Shown piece after piece: positions 30,813 to 39,485 of a DNA stretch of 64,000 bases (positions within the stretch are counted from its first letter, which is position 1; every line of letters starts with the position of its first letter). The translations under genes and the position numbers were made by a program. Below the pieces are notes generated by a model that was given only the letters and a program-made list of their open reading frames with translations, was not told the origin of the DNA and ran no database searches. The stretch is from Nocardiopsis sp. JB363 (lineage in GTDB: Bacteria; Actinomycetota; Actinomycetes; Streptosporangiales; Streptosporangiaceae): the NCBI RefSeq assembly GCF_900143625.1, contig NZ_FRFF01000133.1:1-64000 (forward strand). Direction: 5' to 3'.

Positions 30813-32534
30813 ATGACGCAGACGACTCCCGCCCCGGGCATCGGGCGGAGGCTGTGGGCGAACACGCGCGCGCTGTTGCCCCGACGCTCCGACTTCACCA
30901 CCATGCGCCGCTCCCCCGGCCGGGACCTGCTCGCCGGGGTGACGGTCGCGATCATCGCGCTGCCGCTGGCCCTGGGCTTCGGTATCTCCTCCGGACTCGG
31001 CGCTCAGGCCGGGCTGGTCACCGCGATCGTGGCCGGGTTCCTGGCCGCCGTGTTCGGTGGCTCCAACCTCCAGGTATCGGGACCGACCGGCGCCATGACC
31101 GTGGTGTTGGTGCCCATCGTGGCCGTGCACGGGCCCACGGGTGTGCTCATGGTGGGGATGATGGCGGGGCTGATCCTGCTGGCCCTGGCCTGGGCACGGG
31201 GCGGCCGGTACATGCGCTACGTCCCCGCTCCGGTGATCGAGGGGTTCACCCTGGGCATCGCCGTCGTCATCGCCCTCCAGCAGGCACCGTTCGTGCTGGG
31301 TCTGCCCCAACCAGAGGGACACAACGTGCTGGCCGGTGCGATCTCCCTGGTCGTGGACTTCAGCGCCGACCCGGACTGGACGCCCCTGCTCATCGCCCTG
31401 GGCGTGGCCGCGGTGATGCTGGTGGGGGCGAGGTGGCGACCCACGTTGCCCTTCTCGCTGTTGGCGGTGGCCGCCGTGACCCTGTTGGTGCACCTGACCC
31501 CGTTGTCCACGCCCACGATCGGCGCCCTGCCCACGGGTCTGCCCGCGCCCTCGTTGTCGTTCCTGGACCCTTCCGCCGTGGGACCGCTGACGAGCGCGGC
31601 CCTGGCGGTGGCGGCGCTGGCCGCGCTGGAGTCGTTGCTGTCGGCCACGGTGGCCGACGGGATGCGCGTCGACGAACGGCACGACCCCGACCGCGAACTC
31701 TTCGGGCAGGGCGTGGCCAACCTGGTCGCGCCGATCTTCGGTGGTGTGCCGGCGACCGCCGCGATCGCGCGAACGGCCGTGAACGTGCGTTCGGGTGCCA
31801 ACAGTCGTCTGGCCGCGGCCTCGCACGCCCTGGTGTTGGCCGTCGTGGTGCTGCTCGCCGCCCCGTTGGTGGGGATGGTGCCGATGGCCGCGCTGGGCGG
31901 TGTCCTGTTGGCCACGGCCGTGCGGATGGTCGAAGTGGGGTCGGTGCGCGCGATGATGCGTTCCACTCGGGGCGACGCCGTGGTGTTGGTGCTGACCGCG
32001 GTGGCCACCCTGGCCCTGGATCTGGTCACGGCGGTACTGCTGGGGATGGCGGTCACCGCGTTCCTGGCCCTGCGCGCGGTGGCGCGCGATGCCCGCCTGA
32101 ACCGGGTGGAGTTGTCCCAGGGGCCGTCCGGCGACCACGGTGTGCGCGAACGCGCCCTGTTGGACGAGCACATCGTGGCCTACCGGCTGGACGGGCCGCT
32201 GTTCTTCGCTGGAGCGCACCGGTTCCTGTTGGAGTTGACCGAGGTGGCCGACGTGTCCGTGGTGATCCTGCGGATGTCGCGGGTCAGCACGGTGGACGCC
32301 ACCGGGGCGTTGGTGTTGGGCGACGCGATCGAGCGCTTGGAACGACGCGGCATCACCGTGCTGCTCTCGGGGGTGCGGGCCGACCACACGCGGGCTTTGA
32401 CCTCGCTGGGGGCGGTCGCCCGGTTGTTCGAGCGGGGGTCGGTGTTCGGCAGCACCCCCGAGGCGATCGACTTCGCCCACGGCCTGTTGCGAGAGCGAGG
32501 AACCCTGGGCCACGAAGGGACTGCTCCCGCCTGA
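30813..32534 (+). CDS. SulP family inorganic anion transporter with STAS domain
   Basis: 573 residues. About eleven or twelve membrane helices begin with RDLLAGVTVAIIALPLALGF, the SulP signature, then GGSNLQVSGPTGAMTVVLVP and ANLVAPIFGGVPATAAIART. The C-terminal STAS domain runs from about residue 455 (HIVAYRLDGPLFFAGAHRFL) with VSTVDATGALVLGDAIERLE. Members carry sulfate, bicarbonate or other anions. It is cotranscribed with the ArsR regulator. Substrate is not deducible; no carbonic anhydrase domain is fused. Confidence 0.93.
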   Translation: MTQTTPAPGIGRRLWANTRALLPRRSDFTTMRRSPGRDLLAGVTVAIIALPLALGFGISSGLGAQAGLVTAIVAGFLAAVFGGSNLQVSGPTGAMTVVLVPIVAVHGPTGVLMVGMMAGLILLALAWARGGRYMRYVPAPVIEGFTLGIAVVIALQQAPFVLGLPQPEGHNVLAGAISLVVDFSADPDWTPLLIALGVAAVMLVGARWRPTLPFSLLAVAAVTLLVHLTPLSTPTIGALPTGLPAPSLSFLDPSAVGPLTSAALAVAALAALESLLSATVADGMRVDERHDPDRELFGQGVANLVAPIFGGVPATAAIARTAVNVRSGANSRLAAASHALVLAVVVLLAAPLVGMVPMAALGGVLLATAVRMVEVGSVRAMMRSTRGDAVVLVLTAVATLALDLVTAVLLGMAVTAFLALRAVARDARLNRVELSQGPSGDHGVRERALLDEHIVAYRLDGPLFFAGAHRFLLELTEVADVSVVILRMSRVSTVDATGALVLGDAIERLERRGITVLLSGVRADHTRALTSLGAVARLFERGSVFGSTPEAIDFAHGLLRERGTLGHEGTAPA

Positions 32535-32556
32535 GTCCGTCGGGGTGGCCACGGCC

Positions 32557-33453
32557 TCACCGGGTAAGTTGGTGGTCCTGCGGTGGGATGTGCAGGGGGC
32601 GGGGGCGGTAGACGAAGGTCACCAGCACCACGGAGATGATCATCAGCAGCAGCCAGGCGACCAGTTTGGCCGGGGAGACCATCTGCCAGCCGTCGGCCTG
32701 GTGGGGGTAGAGCCAGGATCCGGCGGCGGTGGCGATGTTCTCGGCGATCCAGATGAAGAAGGCCACGCCGCCGAACGCGACCAGGATGGGCATGCGCCGC
32801 CAGGGGCGGGATCGGTGGTTGCGAAAGTGCATGGTGCAGCGCAGGTACAGGGCCACGATGAGGACCAGCAGCACCCAGCGGGTGTCGAACAGGTAGTGGT
32901 GGCCGAAGAAGTTGAGGTAGATCGCCAGGCCCAGCAGGGCGGTGGCCCAACGCGGCGGGTAGTGGTCGAAACGCAGGTCGAACAGGCGGAACACGCGCAC
33001 CATGTACGAGCCCACGGCGGCGTACATGAACCCGGTATACAGCGGTACCCCGGCGATCCACAGCAGCCCGTCGCCGCCGTACTCCCAGGAACCCACGGAC
33101 GTCTTGAAGATCTCCATGGCCGTGCCGACCAGGTGGAACAGCACGATCACCCAGAGCTCGCGTCCACTCTCCAGGCGCAGGATCAGCATGAGCGCCTGGA
33201 TGGCGACCGCTCCGATGACCAGGGCATCGCTGCGCGAGAGCGCGACGCTCTCGGGATACCACAGGTGGGTGGCGATCAGCAGGACGAGCATGGCGGCGCC
33301 GAAGACGCACGCCCAGGCCTGCTTGAGGGTGAAGACGACGAACTCCAGCACTCCCCCGCCCACACGTCCTTGGAGGGCTTCCAGTCGCCTGTTCGCCCAC
33401 GTGTCCAGGCGCCGTTCGAGGGAGGTCAAGGACCGGGGGTGCTCTTTCGTCAT
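32557..33453 (-). CDS. DUF817 family membrane protein
   Basis: About 298 residues. Roughly eight membrane helices with family-typical HFRNHRSRPWRRMPILVAFG, IWIAENIATAAGSWLYPHQA and the FKTSVGSWEYGG stretch. The start MTKEHPRSLTSLERRLDTWA at 33453 fits the family; longer frames upstream are not supported. It is convergent with the SulP gene. The biochemical role of DUF817 is unknown. Confidence 0.85.
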   Translation of the reverse strand: MTKEHPRSLTSLERRLDTWANRRLEALQGRVGGGVLEFVVFTLKQAWACVFGAAMLVLLIATHLWYPESVALSRSDALVIGAVAIQALMLILRLESGRELWVIVLFHLVGTAMEIFKTSVGSWEYGGDGLLWIAGVPLYTGFMYAAVGSYMVRVFRLFDLRFDHYPPRWATALLGLAIYLNFFGHHYLFDTRWVLLVLIVALYLRCTMHFRNHRSRPWRRMPILVAFGGVAFFIWIAENIATAAGSWLYPHQADGWQMVSPAKLVAWLLLMIISVVLVTFVYRPRPLHIPPQDHQLTR

Positions 33454-33623
33454 GCGCTCGATCGTAGGGGCGGCCGCGTGGTGGCCGGGCGCGAGCATCA
33501 GCGCCTTTCGACGCTGGCCGGACCAGGCCCCACGAACTCGCCCCACGGGATCGCCGTGACCCGGCGCGGGCATGGGGAGGAAGATGGGTTGAGGTGACCT
33601 CCCCGTCGGTCTACGGTGTCGGA

Positions 33624-34403
33624 ATGTCGACTCCCCGAGATCCCCGAACCCCCGGAGTCGGCGACTCACGCCCCTTTTCGGAGCGACACCGCCGCCCCCT
33701 TCAGATCATCGCTGCCGTCACCGCCACAGCCGTCGTGTTCACCATCGCCTGGTTCGCCCTCGCACCCGCCCCCGCGGCGCCGGGACCTTGGGACCACGCC
33801 CCGATGGCGGTGTGCTCCGAATCCGAGGGCACGGTGCTGCACGCCGACGTGGACGGCGACGGCCACCTGGACGAGGTCCGCGACCCGGATCGAGAAGGCG
33901 TGATCACCGTCGAGGGCGGCGGCGACGCTTGGCGGACCGACCTCCACGACACCCTGTCCCGTCTGGTGGGCATCGTGCGCGTGGACGATCCGGACCGAGA
34001 GACACGGGGCACGCTCGGGGACTTCGACGGCGACGGCCACGTCGATCTGGCCCTGTTCTGGTCGGCGCCGCACTCGGGCGATGACCCGGTGGAGGACATG
34101 CCGATCCACGAGGTGCACTTCGGACCACTGTCCCGCGACCTGACCAGCGAGAGGGTCGGCCCCCTTCGCATCGACTTCAAGGGGTTCGTGTACGGGATAC
34201 GGGCCGGTGACCAGAACGGTGACGGCCGAGCCGAACTCCAGGTTTTCCAGACCGCGGGCGACGGTGGGGTCGACCAACGCGTCGGCCACTACGACGACGG
34301 CGGTGTCACCGTGGACAACGAGACCATCGATTTCCACGACACTTCGAGCTGGCGCCGAACCGATCTGGGGTGGGATGACATCGAGACCTGCTCCGGCGAG
34401 TAG
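33624..34403 (+). CDS. Membrane-anchored FG-GAP/VCBS-like repeat protein
   Basis: About 259 residues. A cytoplasmic Pro/Arg-rich start is followed by one membrane helix (IIAAVTATAVVFTIAWFALA) and an extracytoplasmic part with three calcium-binding loops: DVDGDGHLDEV, DFDGDGHVDLAL and DQNGDGRAELQVF. These are the DxDGDGxxD motifs of FG-GAP/VCBS beta-propeller repeats, here in reduced number. The start is uncertain: the ATG at 33624 may be leaderless, while a GTG at 33594 has GGAGGAAG upstream. Its function is unknown. Confidence 0.7.
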   Translation: MSTPRDPRTPGVGDSRPFSERHRRPLQIIAAVTATAVVFTIAWFALAPAPAAPGPWDHAPMAVCSESEGTVLHADVDGDGHLDEVRDPDREGVITVEGGGDAWRTDLHDTLSRLVGIVRVDDPDRETRGTLGDFDGDGHVDLALFWSAPHSGDDPVEDMPIHEVHFGPLSRDLTSERVGPLRIDFKGFVYGIRAGDQNGDGRAELQVFQTAGDGGVDQRVGHYDDGGVTVDNETIDFHDTSSWRRTDLGWDDIETCSGE

Positions 34404-34423
34404 GCGCACCCACCCCAAAGCCT

Positions 34424-34456
34424 GGCAAGCGCTTTCTTCTTGGTAAGCGCTTGCAT
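34424..34456. promoter_or_regulatory. Two tandem LacI-family (cre-like) operator sites
   Basis: GGCAAGCGCTTTC (34424-34436) and TGGTAAGCGCTTGCA (34441-34455) each contain the palindrome AAGCGCTT (34427-34434 and 34445-34452), spaced 18 bases centre to centre. A TGATAT -10-like element follows at 34457. Such cores are bound by LacI-family sugar regulators. They lie 170 bases before the ferric-reductase-like gene. Confidence 0.55.
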
Positions 34457-34627
34457 GATATTTTCCCAGCTCACAGGAACCATGCTGCCCGAACAACGAT
34501 GATTGAGCACTCAACAGGCCTGGGCTCGACGTCGACTTTCCGCTAGCGTTCCACTTCGGTCCGTGTTCCCCCGGTCACCCTCCCCTTCCTCGGAACCGGA
34601 TATCCCCACCCCTCACCTGGAGCCGTG

Positions 34628-35734
34628 ATGTCCTCCCCCGCCAGACCGCGACCCCGGCTCGACCGCCGGACGCTGCGCGCAGACCTGCGCACTCTGCTCC
34701 TCGACTCCACCGCCGCCCTGGTGGTGACCGCGGTGATCTTCGTGGTCCTGTACCGGCGCATCGACGACGGCACCTCGGCGACCCTGGAGGTCATGCCCTA
34801 CCTGGCCGACGCTCGGATGTACTGGCTGTACTGGGCGTGCCAGGCCTTCGGCTGGTCGGCGATGCTGTGGGCGTGGATCACCGTCATGCTCGGGCTGTTG
34901 CGCTCGACCCGGCCGGTGTCGTGGTCGCCGGTCTCCCACGCCCGCCTGGAGCTCTGGCACCGGGTCACCAGCATCACCACCATCGGACTGATGTTCGCCC
35001 ACGCCCTGGCGTTCTTCCTGGAACTGCTCCGCCAGAACGAGGACGGCCTGTCCTCGGGACGGCTGGTGTGGTCGGCCTTCGTCGACGTCTTCGTCCCCGG
35101 CGGGTACGCGACCGGCACCGGCCAGGTCGCCATCCTCCTCGGCCTGATCGCCCTCTACCTGGCGATCCCCCTGGGGCTGTCGTTCTACATTCGGGCGTGG
35201 ACGGGTTCGCGCCTGTGGCGGGTGCTGCACCGGTTCGTCATCCTGGTCTACGTCCTGAGCGCGTGGCACACCCTGTTGTACGGCACCAACGTGTGGTTCG
35301 ACGGCTGGTTCCGCACCCTCGTGTGGGGCCTTCAACTTCCGGTGGCCCTGCTGTTCCTGGCCCGGCTGCTGACACCGCTGCGACGCGAGGAGAGGCTCAC
35401 CCGCACCGAACTCGGCGGTGGCGCCGGTCCCCTGCTGCGGCTGGGCGGTCGGCTGCTGGCGGCGGCCGGTGTGGTCGTGGTCCTGCTGGTCACGGTCACC
35501 GGCCGGGACGGCGGCAGGACCCCCGGGCAGGAGTCCGGGGACATGCTCATCACTCAGCCCATGGTCTGGGGCGGGCTCGTGGTCGTGCTGACGGTGATGG
35601 GCGCGGTGGCCCTGGCCGTGAGGTCGAGCGGGGAGCGGGTCTCGCGAACCGAAGGAATCGAACCCGGGTCGCGGCAGAAGGAGTCACCCCTGGACCCCAC
35701 CTCCGATCGAAGTGACTCCGAACACCCGCTGTAG
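34628..35734 (+). CDS. Ferric-reductase-like / heme-binding transmembrane protein
   Basis: About 368 residues from the ATG at 34628. Seven or so membrane helices include conserved histidines suitable for heme ligation: WHRVTSITTIGLMFAHALAF and WRVLHRFVILVYVLSAWHTL. That pattern (two H-x12/13-H pairs) is the ferric reductase-like transmembrane domain. There is no C-terminal FAD/NAD domain; instead a Ser/Arg/Glu-rich tail. Electron donors and acceptors are not known. Two LacI-type operator sites lie upstream. Confidence 0.78.
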   Translation: MSSPARPRPRLDRRTLRADLRTLLLDSTAALVVTAVIFVVLYRRIDDGTSATLEVMPYLADARMYWLYWACQAFGWSAMLWAWITVMLGLLRSTRPVSWSPVSHARLELWHRVTSITTIGLMFAHALAFFLELLRQNEDGLSSGRLVWSAFVDVFVPGGYATGTGQVAILLGLIALYLAIPLGLSFYIRAWTGSRLWRVLHRFVILVYVLSAWHTLLYGTNVWFDGWFRTLVWGLQLPVALLFLARLLTPLRREERLTRTELGGGAGPLLRLGGRLLAAAGVVVVLLVTVTGRDGGRTPGQESGDMLITQPMVWGGLVVVLTVMGAVALAVRSSGERVSRTEGIEPGSRQKESPLDPTSDRSDSEHPL

Positions 35735-35810
35735 GATTTTTCGAAGAATGGTCCGGTGTTCCCCGACGCACGAAGCCATCGGGGAACACCGGAACGATCA
35801 GGGGGATTCG

Positions 35811-36224
35811 TTGGACGCATTGCTCTCGTTCCTGTGGGCGCGCACGGATGAAGGGTGGCGGGGCGCGCTGGCCGCGGGGGCCTCCTCCGCCGCGCGAACG
35901 TGGTCCGCGCGGCCGGACCGCGTGGAGTCCGCCGATGGTGCCACCGTGACGCCGACCTCAGGAGAAGACGCGCGGGTCGACCGCGCGCGCTCGGAGCACA
36001 TCACCCGGAACGACCCCGCGCACGCACTCCGGACCCTGGAGTCCACCCGGCGTCTCCTCGAACAGTACGAACTGCTCCACGCCGATATGGTCGAACATCC
36101 GGAAAGGGAGATCCTGCTCCGCGAGTACGAGGAATTCATTCTTCCCCTGCTCGCCCTTCCGTTCTCCGATCACCCCGATCATCGTCCGGAATGGTCTCCT
36201 CGGGAGGCTCCCCCACGACGGTGA
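35811..36224 (+). CDS. DUF6221 family protein
   Basis: About 137 residues from a TTG at 35811 with AGGGGG 5 bases upstream. The family pattern is LDALLSFLWARTDEGWRGAL at the start and EHITRNDPAHALRTLESTRR with LLEQYELLHADM in the second half. The central part is Ala/Ser-rich and variable. The role of DUF6221 proteins is unknown; they are small, cytoplasmic and common in actinomycete accessory DNA. Confidence 0.72.
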   Translation: MDALLSFLWARTDEGWRGALAAGASSAARTWSARPDRVESADGATVTPTSGEDARVDRARSEHITRNDPAHALRTLESTRRLLEQYELLHADMVEHPEREILLREYEEFILPLLALPFSDHPDHRPEWSPREAPPRR

Positions 36225-36297
36225 GTCCTTTTTCGGCGCCCATGTCCGGGGCCGAGGAATCCCGTGGCGCTCGCCCTCGATCGGTCGCCCGAGCCCT

Positions 36298-37167
36298 TCA
36301 GGCGTCGATGTGCTCCGCGAGTTGGTCGGCGAGTTGGTCGGCGACGCCTCGGGGTTCACGACCGAGGAGTTCGGCCAACAGCGGATCCCGTTCGGCGAAG
36401 TAATCCTCGCGGGTCGCGCGGAACATGGTGAGCATGAAGCGGGCCGCCTGCTCCGGAACACCGTTGGCCACCTGATCGGCGACCCACTGTTCGTCGTCCA
36501 CGACGACGCGTTCGATGGTGCGGCCACTGAGTCGGGAGACGTGAGCGGCGAAGTCGTCGAGGGTGACGGCCTCGCCGGAAATCAGGGTGATGGCCCCGTC
36601 GAAGGAGCGGTCACCGGAGAGAACGACCGCCGCGGCCTCGGCCAGGTCGGCGGGGGCGGTCCACGGGACGGGCCCGTCGGCCGGGGCGGCGATCGCCCCG
36701 GTTCGTCGCCAGGGCCCGAGCAGGGCTTCGAAGTCGTGCCCGAAGAAGCCGTAACGCAAGGAGGTCCACCCGGCCCCCGAACCGGCGAGGATCTCCTCGG
36801 TGGCGGCGTGGATGGCCGCCGGGGGGTAGGGGCCCTCGGCCGCGGCGCCCTGTTGGCTCGTGTACAGGATCCTCCGAGCGCCGGCCGCGACCGCCGCCTC
36901 GATCGCGTTGCGGTGCAGGCCCACCATGTCGGCCGTCGGGTCGTTGCCGGAGACCAGGAGCACCTGGTCGGCGCAGGCGAAGGAGTGGCGCAGCGCGGCC
37001 GGGTCATCGTAGGCGGCCTGTCGTACGCGCACACCGCGGTCCGCGAAGTGCCGCGCCTTGGCGACGTCGCGCACGCTGACGCCGATCCGCTCGGCCGGCA
37101 GGCGCTTGAGGAGGTGCTCGACGGTGGCCCCGTTGAGGGAGCCGGTGGCACCGGTGACGACGATCAT
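36298..37167 (-). CDS. NmrA/QorB-like NAD(P)H-binding protein
   Basis: 289 residues. The Rossmann start MIVVTGATGSLNGATVEHLL has the TGATG-type loop, followed by QVLLVSGND and the RRILYTSQQGA strand where extended SDRs place the catalytic site. Then LRYGFFGHDFEALLG and ITLISGEAVTLDDFAAHVSR, matching QorB/NmrA family proteins. It probably is a redox sensor or quinone reductase. It diverges from a TetR gene, its likely regulator. Confidence 0.85.
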   Translation of the reverse strand: MIVVTGATGSLNGATVEHLLKRLPAERIGVSVRDVAKARHFADRGVRVRQAAYDDPAALRHSFACADQVLLVSGNDPTADMVGLHRNAIEAAVAAGARRILYTSQQGAAAEGPYPPAAIHAATEEILAGSGAGWTSLRYGFFGHDFEALLGPWRRTGAIAAPADGPVPWTAPADLAEAAAVVLSGDRSFDGAITLISGEAVTLDDFAAHVSRLSGRTIERVVVDDEQWVADQVANGVPEQAARFMLTMFRATREDYFAERDPLLAELLGREPRGVADQLADQLAEHIDA

Positions 37168-37264
37168 GTTCGCGGCCCTTCCCTGTGTGCCCGCACTGGC
37201 GTGCGCCTCGGTGGCACACCGTCACGCAAGTTGACCAGTGGGGTCAGTTTCGCATCCGTCGTCG

Positions 37265-37293
37265 ACGGTAGATAACCTGACCTCACGAGTCAA
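37265..37293 (-). promoter_or_regulatory. Putative promoter of the NmrA-like gene with an overlapping dyad
   Basis: On the reverse strand TTGACT (37293-37288) and TACCGT (37270-37265) are separated by 17 bases, a good sigma-70-type spacing. TGAC (37278-37281) and GTCA (37289-37292) form a dyad across the spacer, and a second TGACC/GGTCA dyad lies at 37232-37246. Both could be bound by the divergently encoded TetR protein. Confidence 0.4.
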
Positions 37294-37327
37294 ATTACGC
37301 TGGCGGTAGCGAGGGACGGTAGGGACC

Positions 37328-37915
37328 ATGACAGGTGGGACACCCGCGAAACCTCGGCTGCGCGCGGACGCCCGGCGCAACACTGAGCAGATCCGCCGTG
37401 CCGCGATCGACGCCTTCCAGGGGCGGGGCCTGAGTGTGCCGCTGGAAGAGGTGGCCAGGGCGGCTGGGGTGAGCAAGGGCACCATCTTCAACCGGTTCGG
37501 CGGCCGGGTCGGACTCATCGAAGCCGTCATCGAAGAGGTCGTCGCGAACGAGCTCCACGCCGTCATCGATCACGCGCGCTCCCTCGAAGGAGCTGGAGAA
37601 CGGGTCGCGTACTACCTCACCGCGATCCGCGATCTCCAGTACCGCCAACCCACCGCCAACGACGTCCTGCTGCAGGAATATCCCCACTCAGAACAGCTCA
37701 TGGACATCTGTCGGGCAGCGGGAGAGATCAACGACGAACTCGTCGCGGCGGGTCACGCCTGTGGAACCCTGCGATTCGGGTTCACGACGGACGACCTCCA
37801 CGCGCTCATCGTCGACAACGCGCTCGCCCTCAAACACGGCACCCGCCCGTCCCGGGAGGCGTACGACCGCCGCACCGCCTTCCTCCTCGACGGGATCCGT
37901 GGTCAGCACGGGTAA
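37328..37915 (+). CDS. TetR/AcrR family transcriptional regulator
   Basis: 195 residues. The N-terminal HTH is ADARRNTEQIRRAAIDAFQG, GLSVPLEEVARAAGVSKGTI and FNRFGGRVGLIEAVIEEV, a textbook TetR domain. The C-terminal ligand domain is helical and matches the SbtR-like C-terminal family in layout (ANDVLLQEYPHSEQLMDICR). It most likely represses the divergent NmrA-like gene. Confidence 0.9.
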   Translation: MTGGTPAKPRLRADARRNTEQIRRAAIDAFQGRGLSVPLEEVARAAGVSKGTIFNRFGGRVGLIEAVIEEVVANELHAVIDHARSLEGAGERVAYYLTAIRDLQYRQPTANDVLLQEYPHSEQLMDICRAAGEINDELVAAGHACGTLRFGFTTDDLHALIVDNALALKHGTRPSREAYDRRTAFLLDGIRGQHG

Positions 37916-37926
37916 CGCGGGTAACG

Positions 37927-37966
37927 CGGGTCGTTTCGGGGCCCGGTCGGGCCCCGAAACGACCCG
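37927..37966. terminator. Strong bidirectional terminator between TetR and aldehyde dehydrogenase genes
   Basis: Positions 37928-37945 are the exact reverse complement of 37948-37965 (18 bp, extendable by one pair), with only two bases between the arms. It serves convergent genes on both sides. A short tandem repeat of GGGTAACGC precedes it. Confidence 0.8.
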
Positions 37967-37972
37967 GCCGGC

Positions 37973-39433
37973 CTAGAAGGGGTAGCGGGCGGGGTCGGCC
38001 TGCATGGTCACCCACTGGGTCTCGGTGAAGGCCTCCAGGTTGGCGCGGGTGCCACCGAAGCGCGAGCCCGTACCCGAGTCGCCCACCCCACCGAAGGGCG
38101 CCACCGCCTCGTCGTCGACCGTCTGGTCGTTGATGTGCACGATGCCGCTGGGGATGCGGTCGGCGATCTCCAGCCCGCGCATGGGGTTGGTGGTGATCAC
38201 GCCCAGGGACAGTCCGTACTCGGTGCTCGTGGCCAGCTCGACGAGTTCGTCGATGGTGGAGAAGCGCGCCACCGGGGCGACGGGGCCGAAGACCTCCTCG
38301 GCGTAGGCCTCGGTGGTCGGGGTGACGTGGTCCAGGACGGTGGGCCGGTAGTACAGGCCGTCGTAGGTGCCGCCGGCGCGCAGGAGTGCCCCGGCCTCGA
38401 CGCTGCCGGTCACCAGTCCGTGGATCTTGTCGCGCTGGCCGGCGTCGATGACGGGACCGAGGGCGGAGCCGTCCTGTTCGGTGCTGCCCACCACCAGGGC
38501 CTCGGCCTTGGCGGCGAGCTTTTCGACGTAGGCGTCGGCGATCGCCTCGTGCACCAGGTGGCGGCCGGTGGTCATGCAGATCTGGCCCTGGTGCAGGAAG
38601 GAGCCCCAGGCGCCGATGGAGGCGGCGGCGTCCACGTCGGCGTCGTCCAGGATCACCAGGGGCGAGTTGCCGCCCAGCTCCAGGTGGGCGCGCTTGAGGT
38701 GACGGGCGGCGGCCTCGCCGACCTTGCGGCCGGCGGGTGTGGATCCGGTGAAGGAGATGACGCGCACGGGCGGGGTGGCGACCAGGGCCTGGCCGGCCTC
38801 GGCGCCGCCGGGCAGCACCTGGAAGACGCCTTCGGGCACCCCGGCCTGGCGGAACACCTCGGCCAGGACCGCGCCGCCGCAGACGGCGGTGCGCGGGTCG
38901 GGCTTGAGGATGACGGAGTTGCCCACGGCCAGCGCCGGTGCCACGGAGCGGATGCCCAGGATGAGCGGGACGTTGAAGGGTGCGATGACGCCGACCACGC
39001 CCACGGGCACCTGGCGGGAGAAGCTCAGGCGCGGCTTGGCGGTGCGCAGGATCTCGCCGTGCGGTTGGGAGGCCAGGGCGGCGGCCTCGTAGCACTCCTC
39101 GGAGGCCACGTGTACCTGGAAGCCGGCCATGCCGGCGGCGGCGCCGCCTTCGTGGCTCAGCCAGTAGGAGATCTCCTCGGCGTGGGCGTTGAGGATGTCT
39201 CCGGCGCGGCGCAGGATGGCGGCGCGTTCCTCGAAGGAGGTGGCGGCCCAGGCGACCTGGGCCTTGGCGGCGCGTTCTGCGGCCTCGTGGACGTCGTCGG
39301 CGTCGGCGATGCCGATGCGGCCCAGGACGGTCCCCGAAGAGGGTGAGACGACCTCGGTGTCGCCTCCCTTGGCGGGGGTCCAGGTGCCGGTGAAGACGGC
39401 GGAGGTGAACTTGTCGACGTCGAGCAGGCTCAC
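37973..39433 (-). CDS. Aldehyde dehydrogenase, benzaldehyde dehydrogenase (XylC)-like
   Basis: 486 residues, full family length. Catalytic Glu is in ELGGNSPLVI and catalytic Cys in HQGQICMTTGR; the NAD loop is FTGSTPAGRKVGEAA and the N-terminal domain has GVVGVIAPFNVPL. The HQGQICM wording and the C-terminal GGVGDSGTGSRFGGTRANLE are those of aromatic aldehyde dehydrogenases, so oxidation of a benzaldehyde-like compound to the acid is inferred. It is 50 bases downstream of the ABC operon and probably cotranscribed with it, linking the imported substrate to aldehyde oxidation. Confidence 0.9.
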   Translation of the reverse strand: MSLLDVDKFTSAVFTGTWTPAKGGDTEVVSPSSGTVLGRIGIADADDVHEAAERAAKAQVAWAATSFEERAAILRRAGDILNAHAEEISYWLSHEGGAAAGMAGFQVHVASEECYEAAALASQPHGEILRTAKPRLSFSRQVPVGVVGVIAPFNVPLILGIRSVAPALAVGNSVILKPDPRTAVCGGAVLAEVFRQAGVPEGVFQVLPGGAEAGQALVATPPVRVISFTGSTPAGRKVGEAAARHLKRAHLELGGNSPLVILDDADVDAAASIGAWGSFLHQGQICMTTGRHLVHEAIADAYVEKLAAKAEALVVGSTEQDGSALGPVIDAGQRDKIHGLVTGSVEAGALLRAGGTYDGLYYRPTVLDHVTPTTEAYAEEVFGPVAPVARFSTIDELVELATSTEYGLSLGVITTNPMRGLEIADRIPSGIVHINDQTVDDEAVAPFGGVGDSGTGSRFGGTRANLEAFTETQWVTMQADPARYPF

Positions 39434-39485
39434 GGTGGGCTCCTTGTGTTTCGTTGGTGATGCGGCCGTTCAGAGGGGGCAGGCT

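Noticed and set aside
30765-32552. Long reverse open frame opposite the SulP gene
   Set aside because: It is a His/Gln/Arg-rich antisense shadow; the forward SulP translation is strongly conserved.
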